Below are positions 45,586 to 52,708 of a stretch of DNA of 64,000 nucleotides, piece by piece; the first letter of the stretch is position 1, and each line of letters starts with the position of its first letter. The DNA comes from an uncultured Bacteroidales bacterium. Lineage in GTDB: Bacteria > Bacteroidota > Bacteroidia > Bacteroidales > Bacteroidaceae. The stretch is taken from contig CACYLU010000001.1 in assembly GCA_902775375.1 (NCBI GenBank), positions 315,447 through 379,446 of the forward strand. Direction: 5' to 3'. The notes below the pieces were generated by a model. The model worked only from the letters and a program-made list of their open reading frames with translations. It was not told the DNA's origin and made no database searches. A program made the translations under genes and the position numbers.

Positions 45586-47563
45586 GTTCAGGATACTTTA
45601 TACCAAAATGTCCTGTGATGGCTGCCAATAAAAAATAATAATTATCTGCTAAATAATTGTAGCCAGAAGGTGCACCGCCTTTCGTACGCCAGTCCACGCT
45701 CTGCACATATCCTGGGAATACGCCAGAATGGGTGTATTCCCTTTCAAAAGTGGCCAGCATCTTAAAGAGAATGTCATCAGCTTCAGATCTTAAACCCACA
45801 TGATACAGGGCATTGAGAAAATGGCAGGCAGCTTGTCCGCATAGACCGCCATTCTCGTAGCGTCCCCAGCGTGTCATCTCGTCCCAAGTGCCTTTGTCTT
45901 CTTTAGCCACCGGCAGTAAGGGCCCAGGCACACCATACACTCCGTCATACCCCTGCTCTTGCATCTTGGCAAGCATGATGCGCATCATAATCTCACCCAA
46001 CTCTTGCGGAACTATTCCTTCATTGATTGCCATTGATGTGATGAATGTAAACATATAATCGTGCTTTCTTCCATCTTGGCTTACCCATCCGGCATAGACT
46101 CCAGTCTCAGGATTGTAGAAAGTATGATGAAAGGCATGTCTGAACATCGAGAGTGCCTGTTCAATAGGACGTGTGTTTTCATGCAGCTTGTCAAAAACCT
46201 TTTGCATACCCCCAAGTGCTCTGTATGCTTGTAGATTCAGGTAGGCATCTTTGTGTCCAAAGGCAAAATCATCCCACCAGTTAAAACTGCTTCTCTCATC
46301 CTCCAGCTTATTACCATGAAAAGGTGCTTCAAAGATGCCGTCATGATCAATATCCCTGTCCAATACCCCTTTCACCAAACGTTTAATTTCAGGCAGATAC
46401 TGTCGGATAAATGGCCAATCATGAGTAGTAATCAGGTAGTCATATAGTGCAATGAGTGTGATTTCCGTGCACTCATACCCAAAGTCAGCTATACGATTGT
46501 TTTGGGGGTCTATGCGTTCTTGCAGTGCTATTTCGATAGAGTTCTTCAAACCGTCAATCATTGAAAATGATGCATCTAAGGCAGGAGTAAAAGGCAATAA
46601 GTCAGCTCTGAATGCTAAAGCCAAATGGCCTATACCTGAAAGCATAATGTTGTCGCCCATCGTCATGGTTTCTGGATTTAGGGTGAATGCATTCTGCCAA
46701 CAACGTCGCAAACCATCAAATTTGGCATCACTTAGGTCAACACCGGACAGATGTGGATAGTTGTCCTCCAGTACGGTAAATTTGATGGTGGTTCCTGCAA
46801 CAGGTTTCTCTGCATGGAATGATAAAACAACAGAGCCCAAGTGTACTGACTTCCTGTAAGTATGACCTCCTCTGTTGAAGGGGCCTAATGAAAGGCCAGT
46901 GTTATCATAGTCTGGTAAGAAATGTTCCTGCAAATATACAGTTGGCTCGCTGGCCTCAATCTTTACTAATCCATAGTCAGGAAAATGTAGCACAGCAGGC
47001 AACTGAAACGAAGCTTTCACAATGCGTGGAGTATAAAAAGTCTCAGGAGTGTCATACTGTGCTGAGGGTGGGTTGTCTGCCTTCTTTGACCACACTGATA
47101 CTGGTGATACATCAGGTGCGGTATGAACACGGAAAAGTTCTCCATCCATCTTATTCTCTGCCATGATGTCAATGGCAAAAGTACGGGGCCCCATTGGATA
47201 GACAGAGCAATCTCGTACTTCTCCTTTGCCAAAATCCAAATGCTTATAACTGATGATTCCAGCTTGATAGTCTGCCTGGTTTTCTACTTTGCCAAAAGAA
47301 TCCTGCTGATTGCCTGTCAGCACGCCACCCTTGCCAGGACGCAACAACGAGCGGTCGGTATAGCGTGTACTTCTAGCGCCAGCCTCTACCCCCAAATAAG
47401 ACATCATGGGAAAGGCTTTTGCCCAAGCAACAGCATAATAAGGAGATACAAAAGTGATGAACTCTCCACCTCGGTCTATCCTGACTTGTGTGGAATCTAC
47501 TTGTGCCGATAAAATGTTGCAGCACAATAAACCATATAGAAATAGAAGGATGCTTTTTTTCAT
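45551..47563 (-). CDS. Exported six-hairpin glycosidase-like protein of uncertain family
   Basis: This is a secreted protein with an alpha/alpha toroid that resembles six-hairpin glycosidases; the CAZy family is not clear to me. The 670 residues have a signal peptide ending LSAQ near 21. A beta-sandwich-like N-terminal half extends to about 280. A helical barrel follows, with Trp- and acid-rich motifs such as DIDHDGIFEAP (about 421-431), SSFNWWDDFAFGHKDAYLNL and GYECTEITLIALYDYL. SVDWRTKGGAPSGYNYLADN near 635 may line the active site. It overlaps the polysaccharide deacetylase gene by 4 bases upstream, so they are translated together, and its 3' end overlaps the sialate esterase-like gene. 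Confidence 0.7.
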   Translation of the reverse strand: MKKSILLFLYGLLCCNILSAQVDSTQVRIDRGGEFITFVSPYYAVAWAKAFPMMSYLGVEAGARSTRYTDRSLLRPGKGGVLTGNQQDSFGKVENQADYQAGIISYKHLDFGKGEVRDCSVYPMGPRTFAIDIMAENKMDGELFRVHTAPDVSPVSVWSKKADNPPSAQYDTPETFYTPRIVKASFQLPAVLHFPDYGLVKIEASEPTVYLQEHFLPDYDNTGLSLGPFNRGGHTYRKSVHLGSVVLSFHAEKPVAGTTIKFTVLEDNYPHLSGVDLSDAKFDGLRRCWQNAFTLNPETMTMGDNIMLSGIGHLALAFRADLLPFTPALDASFSMIDGLKNSIEIALQERIDPQNNRIADFGYECTEITLIALYDYLITTHDWPFIRQYLPEIKRLVKGVLDRDIDHDGIFEAPFHGNKLEDERSSFNWWDDFAFGHKDAYLNLQAYRALGGMQKVFDKLHENTRPIEQALSMFRHAFHHTFYNPETGVYAGWVSQDGRKHDYMFTFITSMAINEGIVPQELGEIMMRIMLAKMQEQGYDGVYGVPGPLLPVAKEDKGTWDEMTRWGRYENGGLCGQAACHFLNALYHVGLRSEADDILFKMLATFEREYTHSGVFPGYVQSVDWRTKGGAPSGYNYLADNYYFLLAAITGHFGIKYPELTDPNRPYGTE

Positions 47564-48342
47564 TTTTGCTGTTGTATAAATGACAATACATCAGAGAATG
47601 TGCCTACCCATATTTCCGGGTGTGCAGCCAAGTAATCTAACATCTGTTGATGTTCGGTTGTATCCACCGACAACCAGTCGCCCCCAATGCCATGAAACAA
47701 TATGACCCCTGCACCGCCATGAGCCAATACTTTCTCAATAAATGCAATCATTTGTGACGCTTTGTAACCAGGAAGGGCTGTGAAAGAAGGAATATTGGCT
47801 GGGTTTAACTGAGAAGGTGATGTAATTACCTCCTCTGAGTCAGTCATACGGGCAAAGTTGCAGATGCCTTGCTGTATCATGGGGACACCATATTCTTCTC
47901 CACCCGCTTTGTGTTGGCCACAAGGATAGGCAAAGCTATGTTGACTCTTGCCGTCAATGGCGCTCAGAAAACCATTCATGATTTTAATCTCATTCAACAT
48001 TTCTTCCAGCGTGTAGCAATTCAGTGCGCGACAATGACCTAAGGTATCCGCCTTGCTGTCGTTACAAGCATGATAAATGGTGTGATTCCCCAACTCATGT
48101 CCTTGCTGGCTCACTCTGCGCCATTGGGGGATGTCTTGCTCAGTCAAGTAGCAGCCCATCAAGAAGAAGGTACCTTTGAAACCGTGTTCGTTCAGCGCAG
48201 GTATTACATTTTCCCATTGCGTATGGCATCCATCATCATAAGTTAGCATAATGGCAGCTTTCTTGCCTGCTGGCCATTGTATCTGTGCCATTGCGCATAA
48301 AGAAAAGCAATATAGCATGCAATATGCAATTAGTCTTTTCAT
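47560..48342 (-). CDS. Exported polysaccharide deacetylase (CE4/NodB-like)
   Basis: This metal-dependent deacetylase would remove acetyl groups from a polysaccharide outside the cytoplasm. The 260 residues start with a signal peptide ending CAMAQ. The NodB motifs are visible: MLTYDDGCH (Asp36 and Asp37), HELGNHTIYHA with the metal-binding His residues, and a C-terminal GVILFHGIGG with the catalytic His. A SFAYPCGQHK segment fits motif 3. The gene overlaps the glycosidase-like gene by 4 bases and starts 21 bases after aroK. The target polysaccharide is unknown. Confidence 0.87.
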   Translation of the reverse strand: MKRLIAYCMLYCFSLCAMAQIQWPAGKKAAIMLTYDDGCHTQWENVIPALNEHGFKGTFFLMGCYLTEQDIPQWRRVSQQGHELGNHTIYHACNDSKADTLGHCRALNCYTLEEMLNEIKIMNGFLSAIDGKSQHSFAYPCGQHKAGGEEYGVPMIQQGICNFARMTDSEEVITSPSQLNPANIPSFTALPGYKASQMIAFIEKVLAHGGAGVILFHGIGGDWLSVDTTEHQQMLDYLAAHPEIWVGTFSDVLSFIQQQK

Positions 48343-48363
48343 AATAATAGTTTGGTTAATGGT

Positions 48364-48891
48364 TTAAAGCTTCAGGAGCTGGCGCAGCTCTTCAATTGAT
48401 TTGTCTATCTGGTGGCGGCTCTCCAGGCGGTTGCTGTCGAATACGTAGGTGGCCTGACTGTAGAATGGCTCACGAGAGGCGAGTTGTTCTGTGATATACT
48501 GTCTCATCTCCTCGTCGGTCTTGTTCATCAGCAGGGGGCGCTTGGCCTTGCCTATCTGCAAACGGTTGAAAAGAGTGTCGATGTCAGCTTTCATATATAC
48601 TGTCTGCCCTTGCTGGTTCATGTATTGAACATTGTCAAAGAAACAGGCTGTACCACCACCGGTGGCTATCATCACATCTTCGAAATCGCCCACCTCATGC
48701 AACATTTTGCGCTCCATCTCACGAAAGGCTCCTTCACCTAGTTCAGCAAAGATCTGTTTTACCGTTTTATGGAAACGACCCTCGATATACCAGTCCATGT
48801 CGATGAACTGCAGGCCCATCTTTAAGGCAAAAGCCCTGCCCAAGGTAGTCTTGCCAGAGCACATATATCCAATGAGGAATATTCTTGTCAT
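48364..48891 (-). CDS. aroK: Shikimate kinase
   Basis: This enzyme phosphorylates shikimate on the way to chorismate and aromatic amino acids. From the ATG at 48891 it is 175 residues. The P-loop is GYMCSGKTTLG near 7-17. DMDWYIE is the metal and shikimate site, FREMERKML holds the substrate arginine, and TGGGTACF is the glycine loop that binds shikimate. RPLL lies in the lid region. A start 27 codons upstream would run into the divergent promoter region and is rejected. The gene is divergent from rnhA. Confidence 0.93.
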   Translation of the reverse strand: MTRIFLIGYMCSGKTTLGRAFALKMGLQFIDMDWYIEGRFHKTVKQIFAELGEGAFREMERKMLHEVGDFEDVMIATGGGTACFFDNVQYMNQQGQTVYMKADIDTLFNRLQIGKAKRPLLMNKTDEEMRQYITEQLASREPFYSQATYVFDSNRLESRHQIDKSIEELRQLLKL

Positions 48892-48947
48892 CCTTTTTAT
48901 TCGGTAATTATTTGGCGGTAAAGTTAGCGATATATTTTTGTTTTGTG

Positions 48948-48955
48948 TATCTTCG
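48948..48955 (+). promoter_or_regulatory. -7-like element of rnhA
   Basis: TATCTTCG is one base off TAnnTTTG. TTAG (48924-48927) lies 20 bases upstream as a weak -33. The leader to the ATG at 48989 would be about 27 bases. Confidence 0.45.
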
Positions 48956-48988
48956 CAGCGAAAAGTTATCACTCTGCGGCAAAAAAAG

Positions 48989-49669
48989 ATGGGTAAACGA
49001 CAGAAATATTATGTGGTATGGAGGGGCTTGCAGCCAGGCATCTACCTTGCTTGGGAAGAATGTGAACGTCAGGTAAAAGGTTTTCCTAACCCCAAATACA
49101 AGGCTTTTGATACAGAGGCTGAGGCGAAAAAGGCTTTTGCTGATTCTGATTATGAGTTAGGGAAACCCAAAGATGAGCTACAACAGCCCCGGTTGCCGAA
49201 GATTGAGGTGATGAAGGCTGTCAAAGATGGAAAGGAACAGCTCATAGATCAGGCTGTTAAAAGTGGATTACAACTCAATGCTTTAGCTGTAGATGCGGCA
49301 TGCAGCGGTAACCCTGGCATGATGGAGTACCAAGGTGTGTATGTGGCTACAGGGCAACGCATTTTCCATTTCGGCCCCATGTTTGGCACTAACAACATAG
49401 GCGAGTTCTTGGCCATCGTACATGCGCTTGCCTATATGAAGAAGCAAAACATCAGTATGCCTATCTATAGTGATAGTCGCAACGCCATGAGCTGGGTGAG
49501 GCAGAAGAAATGCCGCACCAAACTGGAACGCAATGCCAAGACCGAGCCCCTGTTTCAGCTGATAGAACGGGCTGAGAAGTGGTTGCGTGACAATACGATA
49601 TCTGTGCCCATTGTCAAATGGGACAAGACCTTATGGGGTGAGACCCCTGCCGACTTTGGGCGCAAGTAA
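48989..49669 (+). CDS. rnhA: Ribonuclease HI with N-terminal viroplasmin-like domain
   Basis: This enzyme cuts the RNA strand of RNA-DNA hybrids. From the ATG at 48989 it is 226 residues. Residues about 5-48 (YYVVWRGLQPGIYLAWEECE, then VKGFPNPKYKAF) form the hybrid-binding domain also called caulimovirus viroplasmin. The catalytic domain carries the acids in AVDAACSGNPG, NNIGEFLAIVHAL and PIYSDSRNA. The domain order is standard for eukaryote-like and Bacteroidetes RNases HI. An earlier start at 48938 lies before the -7 element and is rejected. It ends 4 bases from the convergent blaI gene. Confidence 0.92.
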   Translation: MGKRQKYYVVWRGLQPGIYLAWEECERQVKGFPNPKYKAFDTEAEAKKAFADSDYELGKPKDELQQPRLPKIEVMKAVKDGKEQLIDQAVKSGLQLNALAVDAACSGNPGMMEYQGVYVATGQRIFHFGPMFGTNNIGEFLAIVHALAYMKKQNISMPIYSDSRNAMSWVRQKKCRTKLERNAKTEPLFQLIERAEKWLRDNTISVPIVKWDKTLWGETPADFGRK

Positions 49670-49673
49670 CAAC

Positions 49674-50039
49674 CTATTTCCCCTTTTCAATCTCTTTCAA
49701 GATTTCGCGCAGGTCATCAGCAGATATGGCTTGCTCTTTGGCAAAGAACGATACCATCTGACGGTAGGAGTCGTGGAAGTAGTCTTTCACCCAGCCTTGC
49801 ATGAAACGACTCTTGTATTTGTCTTGGGTAATCTTGACGTTATAGAGGTAAGAAACACCTTTGGCCTTCGAGTCAAGGTAACCCTTGCGTTGCAGGTTCT
49901 TCACAGTTGATGCCACCGAGGTATAGGGTGGCTTGGGCTCAGGATAGATGTCCATCACATCGCGAATATAGCACGACTTGCCCAATTGCCAAAACAGCAT
50001 CATCACTTCTTCTTCTTGTTTAGTAAGTTTTTCCATCAT
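49674..50039 (-). CDS. blaI: BlaI/MecI-family transcriptional repressor
   Basis: This is a winged-helix repressor that binds short palindromes and is released when the partner M56 protein acts on it. The 121 residues show the family pattern: KLTKQEEEVMMLFWQLGKS, VMDIYPEPKPPYTSVASTVKN as the recognition region, NLQRKGYLDSKAKGVSYLY as the wing, and a C-terminal dimerisation and cleavage helix. It follows the M56-TonB gene by 56 bases with a perfect hairpin in between. In many Bacteroidetes the repressor comes first; here the sensor is first. Confidence 0.9.
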   Translation of the reverse strand: MMEKLTKQEEEVMMLFWQLGKSCYIRDVMDIYPEPKPPYTSVASTVKNLQRKGYLDSKAKGVSYLYNVKITQDKYKSRFMQGWVKDYFHDSYRQMVSFFAKEQAISADDLREILKEIEKGK

Positions 50040-50051
50040 CGATATGTTTAG

Positions 50052-50084
50052 GTAGAGGGCATACCTGAGAGATATGCCCTCTAC
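50052..50084 (-). promoter_or_regulatory. Perfect hairpin between the M56-TonB gene and blaI
   Basis: The 12-base arms GTAGAGGGCATA (50052-50063) and TATGCCCTCTAC (50073-50084) are perfectly complementary with a 9-base loop. It ends 12 bases before the blaI start. There is no T-run, so it could be an operator, an attenuator or a leader structure. GAGGGC recurs at the end of the M56 gene. Confidence 0.6.
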
Positions 50085-50095
50085 TGTATAAACAA

Positions 50096-51373
50096 TTATT
50101 GCCCTCTAAAATTAACGGGTACTGTGTATCTTACAGGAACTGGTTTGCCATCTTGCTTGCCAGGTTTCCATTTAGGCATGGAACTCATTACCCGAATTGC
50201 TTCGGCATCCAGCTCAGGAGATACGCTGCGCACTACTTTGACATCACGTATAACACCATCCTCACCCACCACAAAGATGGTGGTGACACGGCCACTGATA
50301 CCAGCCTGCTTGGCAGCTTCGGGATATTTGACATTGGCACTCAGATAGTCCATCAACGCCTTCATGCCGCCAGGGAACTCGGGCATTTCCTCCACTACTT
50401 GATAAGCATCTTCACCAGCTGCTTTGATAACCATATCCTTGCCACCATATTTAATGGTGACAGAGCCATCAGGATGGGTGGTTGATTTTGTTGACTGTGC
50501 GCTAACAGGTGCACTGCTCATCATGAATAGCAGGGCGCACATAGGCAGAAGTAACAGATACTTGAGCCTACCGATACTTTTACTACGTTCTTTGTTCATC
50601 ATCTTGATTCTTTGTTTTAAAGGTAAGACATTAAAATTATTAGTAAGAGTAGCTACACTTCTTTGATAAGTCAGGGCCAGCAGGTGATACTGGTAGGTAC
50701 GGGCATCATGACCCTTTGCCACCACACACTGATCGGCCAGAAATTCCAGATTGACGCGCACCTCACGGCGTAATATCCAGGCAAATGGATTGAACCAGCA
50801 CAGGATAGTGGCCACTTCGCTGAGCATCACATCCACCGAATGCCATTGCCTTGCATGGGTCTGCTCATGCAGCAACACCTCATGCAGGCAAGGGTCATCC
50901 AACATGTTTTTATTGATAAATATCCAACGGAAGAAAGAAAACGGGCTGCCCTTTTCTTCGGTAAACCTTACTTTGACACCTTCTACCATACCTGTTTGTG
51001 ATTTCCACCCCAGCCAACAGATGGTGCCTAACTGCCATAGCAGACGGAGTGTCAGCAAAGTTACTACCACCAACCATATATTAATAATAATAGGTCTTAT
51101 GTTCATGTGGGTATCTTCAACTGTAGTACCCACTTCAACAGCTTGCACCCAAACAGCCGCTATGCCTTGGTCAACGCTGCCTGCAACGGGAGAGGCGACA
51201 GACCACTGCATATTTGAAGCTATGGCGAAGAGGATTATGAACGCATATATAAATAATAAGGAGGCTCTGCGCCAACTGAAAAACGTGTCTCTGCGAAACA
51301 ATGCCAGATATAATAGGCAGAGTGCTGCCAGCATGACGTTAGTCTTAATTAATAAGGTGATAATTCCTGCCAT
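50096..51373 (-). CDS. BlaR1-like M56 metallopeptidase with C-terminal TonB domain
   Basis: This is a membrane zinc protease of the BlaR1/MecR1 group with a TonB-like tail; the signal it senses is unknown. The 425 residues have membrane helices near 8-25, 36-53, 96-118 and about 275-293. The zinc site HEQTH is at 169-173, with FLADQCV further on. A periplasmic linker leads to a TonB C-terminal domain (about 330-425: FPGGMKALMDYLSANVKYPE and ITTIFVVGEDG-like strands). There is no penicillin-binding sensor domain, so beta-lactam sensing is not implied. A consensus promoter with an overlapping dyad lies upstream, and blaI follows. Confidence 0.9.
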   Translation of the reverse strand: MAGIITLLIKTNVMLAALCLLYLALFRRDTFFSWRRASLLFIYAFIILFAIASNMQWSVASPVAGSVDQGIAAVWVQAVEVGTTVEDTHMNIRPIIINIWLVVVTLLTLRLLWQLGTICWLGWKSQTGMVEGVKVRFTEEKGSPFSFFRWIFINKNMLDDPCLHEVLLHEQTHARQWHSVDVMLSEVATILCWFNPFAWILRREVRVNLEFLADQCVVAKGHDARTYQYHLLALTYQRSVATLTNNFNVLPLKQRIKMMNKERSKSIGRLKYLLLLPMCALLFMMSSAPVSAQSTKSTTHPDGSVTIKYGGKDMVIKAAGEDAYQVVEEMPEFPGGMKALMDYLSANVKYPEAAKQAGISGRVTTIFVVGEDGVIRDVKVVRSVSPELDAEAIRVMSSMPKWKPGKQDGKPVPVRYTVPVNFRGQ

Positions 51374-51394
51374 AATTCATTCGTTTGGTTTATC

Positions 51395-51432
51395 TACGTT
51401 GCAAACGTACGAACTTTTCGTAATTAATCAAA
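51395..51432 (-). promoter_or_regulatory. M56-blaI promoter with overlapping dyad (candidate BlaI operator)
   Basis: On the minus strand TTTG (51432-51429) and TACGTTTG (51409-51402) are 19 bases apart, a full consensus. The inverted repeat TACGTT-GCA-AACGTA (51395-51409) covers the -7 box and the bases just after it. BlaI/MecI operators are dyads beginning TAC and ending GTA, so this is the natural place for autoregulation. Confidence 0.7.
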
Positions 51433-51546
51433 ATATTAGCGTATTAAATAATGTTAAATGGTAAATTTCGTGCTTCGCTTAGCGGTTATAGGCGATGACT
51501 TTTTATACTTATAATGTGGTGTTAATCCGAACATGGTACTTTCCAT

Positions 51547-51788
51547 CCCTATGCTTAATGTCTCCTAACCCTATGAGTAACGTCTCCTAACCCTATGGGT
51601 AATGCTTCCTTACCCTATGACTAAAGCTTGCTATCCCATAGGGTAATATCTGCCACCACTAGTCGCAGTATCTCCTATCACCCGGCGCAGTATCTGTTAT
51701 ACCCCCATAGTAGATACTGCGATGGCTCATAGGAGGCTTTCCGACAACCCATAGCAGATACCGCGACAACCCGTAAGAATGCCTTCTT
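51547..51788. repeat. Degenerate tandem array, 11 units of exactly 22 bp
   Basis: Cutting this stretch every 22 bases gives 11 aligned units. Units 1-4 read CCCTATGnnTAAnGnnTnCT. Units 6 and 7 share GCAGTATCT (51665-51673 and 51687-51695, 22 apart). Units 8 and 10 carry its reverse complement, AGATACTGC (51712-51720) and AGATACCGC (51756-51764), 44 apart. The array therefore changes orientation near 51700. Units are diverged in sequence, but the 22-bp register is kept throughout. It fills the divergent region between the M56-blaI promoter and the TonB-plug gene. The rest of this 578-base gap (51433-51546 and 51789-51887) shows no gene. Confidence 0.8.
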
Positions 51789-51887
51789 TGAAAAAAAGCG
51801 GTTGAGTCATTGTTTTGTAGTTATTATTCTTTTGACTATAGGCAAATCATCAGTAATGATAAGAAATATTAATTATGCTACATCATT

Positions 51888-51918
51888 TTTGTTTGAGATT
51901 ATATTTTTGTTACATTTG
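51888..51918 (+). promoter_or_regulatory. Promoter of the TonB-plug protein gene
   Basis: TTTG (51888-51891) and TACATTTG (51911-51918) are 19 bases apart, a full consensus. Transcription would start near 51925, 27 bases before the ATG. It lies 100 bases downstream of the 22-bp repeat array. Confidence 0.8.
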
Positions 51919-51951
51919 TAGCGACAATAACACTAAACAAAACATGTTACC

Positions 51952-52632
51952 ATGAAGAAGTTGATTTCATTATTAGGAATGATGGCCTTACTGCTGACAC
52001 AATCCATGCAGGCACAAGACTTGACTGGCACCGTCTTAAAGAATGGGAAACCACAGAAGAATGTAAGTGTTTGGCTTAAGGTAGGACGTGCGTCTGCTGT
52101 TACAGACAAGGAGGGACATTTTGCGTTGTCGGGTGTTCTGCCGGATGATACACTGCAAATATCTGTTAATAGTAAGTATGATGCCAAGATTGTGGTGGGC
52201 GAACTGAAAGATATCACCATAAATCTGGGAAAAGAAAGTTTCTCGGTAAGTGGTAATTTGGATGAGGTGACCGTGCCTTACTCTCCTGCGCCACAGGTAA
52301 AGCGAGGCAGTAAAATAACACATGATGATATCATGCGTAGCGGTATGAAATCTGTTGCCGATGTAATCCGCCGTTTTGTGCCTGGTGCACAAGAAATTTT
52401 GTCTGATGGAGTGAAGATTCTATCCATTACGCGTGGTAGAAACTCAATGCGTGGGCCTGAACCCCCGCTCTATATAGTGGATGGAGTTCCCTATGAAGTG
52501 GCTAATCCTAACGATGTTGTAGCTGTGGAGGATATAGCCGAACTCTCTGTTGATCGCGATGGCGCATCTTATGGGGCACGCGGTGCCAATGGGGTAGTGA
52601 TAATCCGCACCCTTAACGGGAGTGATAGATAA
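51952..52632 (+). CDS. Exported protein with carboxypeptidase-like and TonB-plug domains, no barrel
   Basis: This is an exported 226-residue protein built like the first part of a TonB-dependent receptor. A signal peptide ends MQAQ near 22. A carboxypeptidase-regulatory-like domain spans about 24-90 (LTGTVLKNGKPQKNVSVWL). A TonB-plug domain follows at about 115-226 (SVADVIRRFVPG, PPLYIVDGVPYE and GASYGARGANGVVII). The stop comes where a SusC-type barrel would begin, and a terminator follows, so this is a genuine short form. It is divergent from the M56-TonB/BlaI pair, whose TonB-like tail could dock to it. Function is unknown. Confidence 0.82.
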   Translation: MKKLISLLGMMALLLTQSMQAQDLTGTVLKNGKPQKNVSVWLKVGRASAVTDKEGHFALSGVLPDDTLQISVNSKYDAKIVVGELKDITINLGKESFSVSGNLDEVTVPYSPAPQVKRGSKITHDDIMRSGMKSVADVIRRFVPGAQEILSDGVKILSITRGRNSMRGPEPPLYIVDGVPYEVANPNDVVAVEDIAELSVDRDGASYGARGANGVVIIRTLNGSDR

Positions 52633-52677
52633 ATGAGAAAGGTTGCCGCTAAAGGTGATGCAGTTGCTATGGAATAG

Positions 52678-52705
52678 AAAGAGGGTGCCGAAGCACCCTC
52701 TTTTC
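52678..52705. terminator. Bidirectional terminator after the TonB-plug gene
   Basis: AAAGAGGGTGC (52678-52688) and GCACCCTCTTT (52693-52703) form a perfect 11-bp stem with a CGAA tetraloop and T-rich tails on both strands. It serves both convergent genes. Confidence 0.92.
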
Positions 52706-52708
52706 GTT

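Noticed and set aside
50096..51373. The M56 protein as a beta-lactam sensor
   Set aside because: It has no penicillin-binding domain; the C-terminal part is a TonB domain, and no beta-lactamase gene is linked.
51547..51788. The 22-bp repeat array as a CRISPR
   Set aside because: The units are contiguous and diverged with no constant repeat and unique spacer alternation, and no cas gene is in the window.
51952..52632. The TonB-plug gene as a truncated SusC pseudogene
   Set aside because: It has its own consensus promoter, intact signal peptide and a terminator 46 bases after the stop, and no barrel remnant follows.
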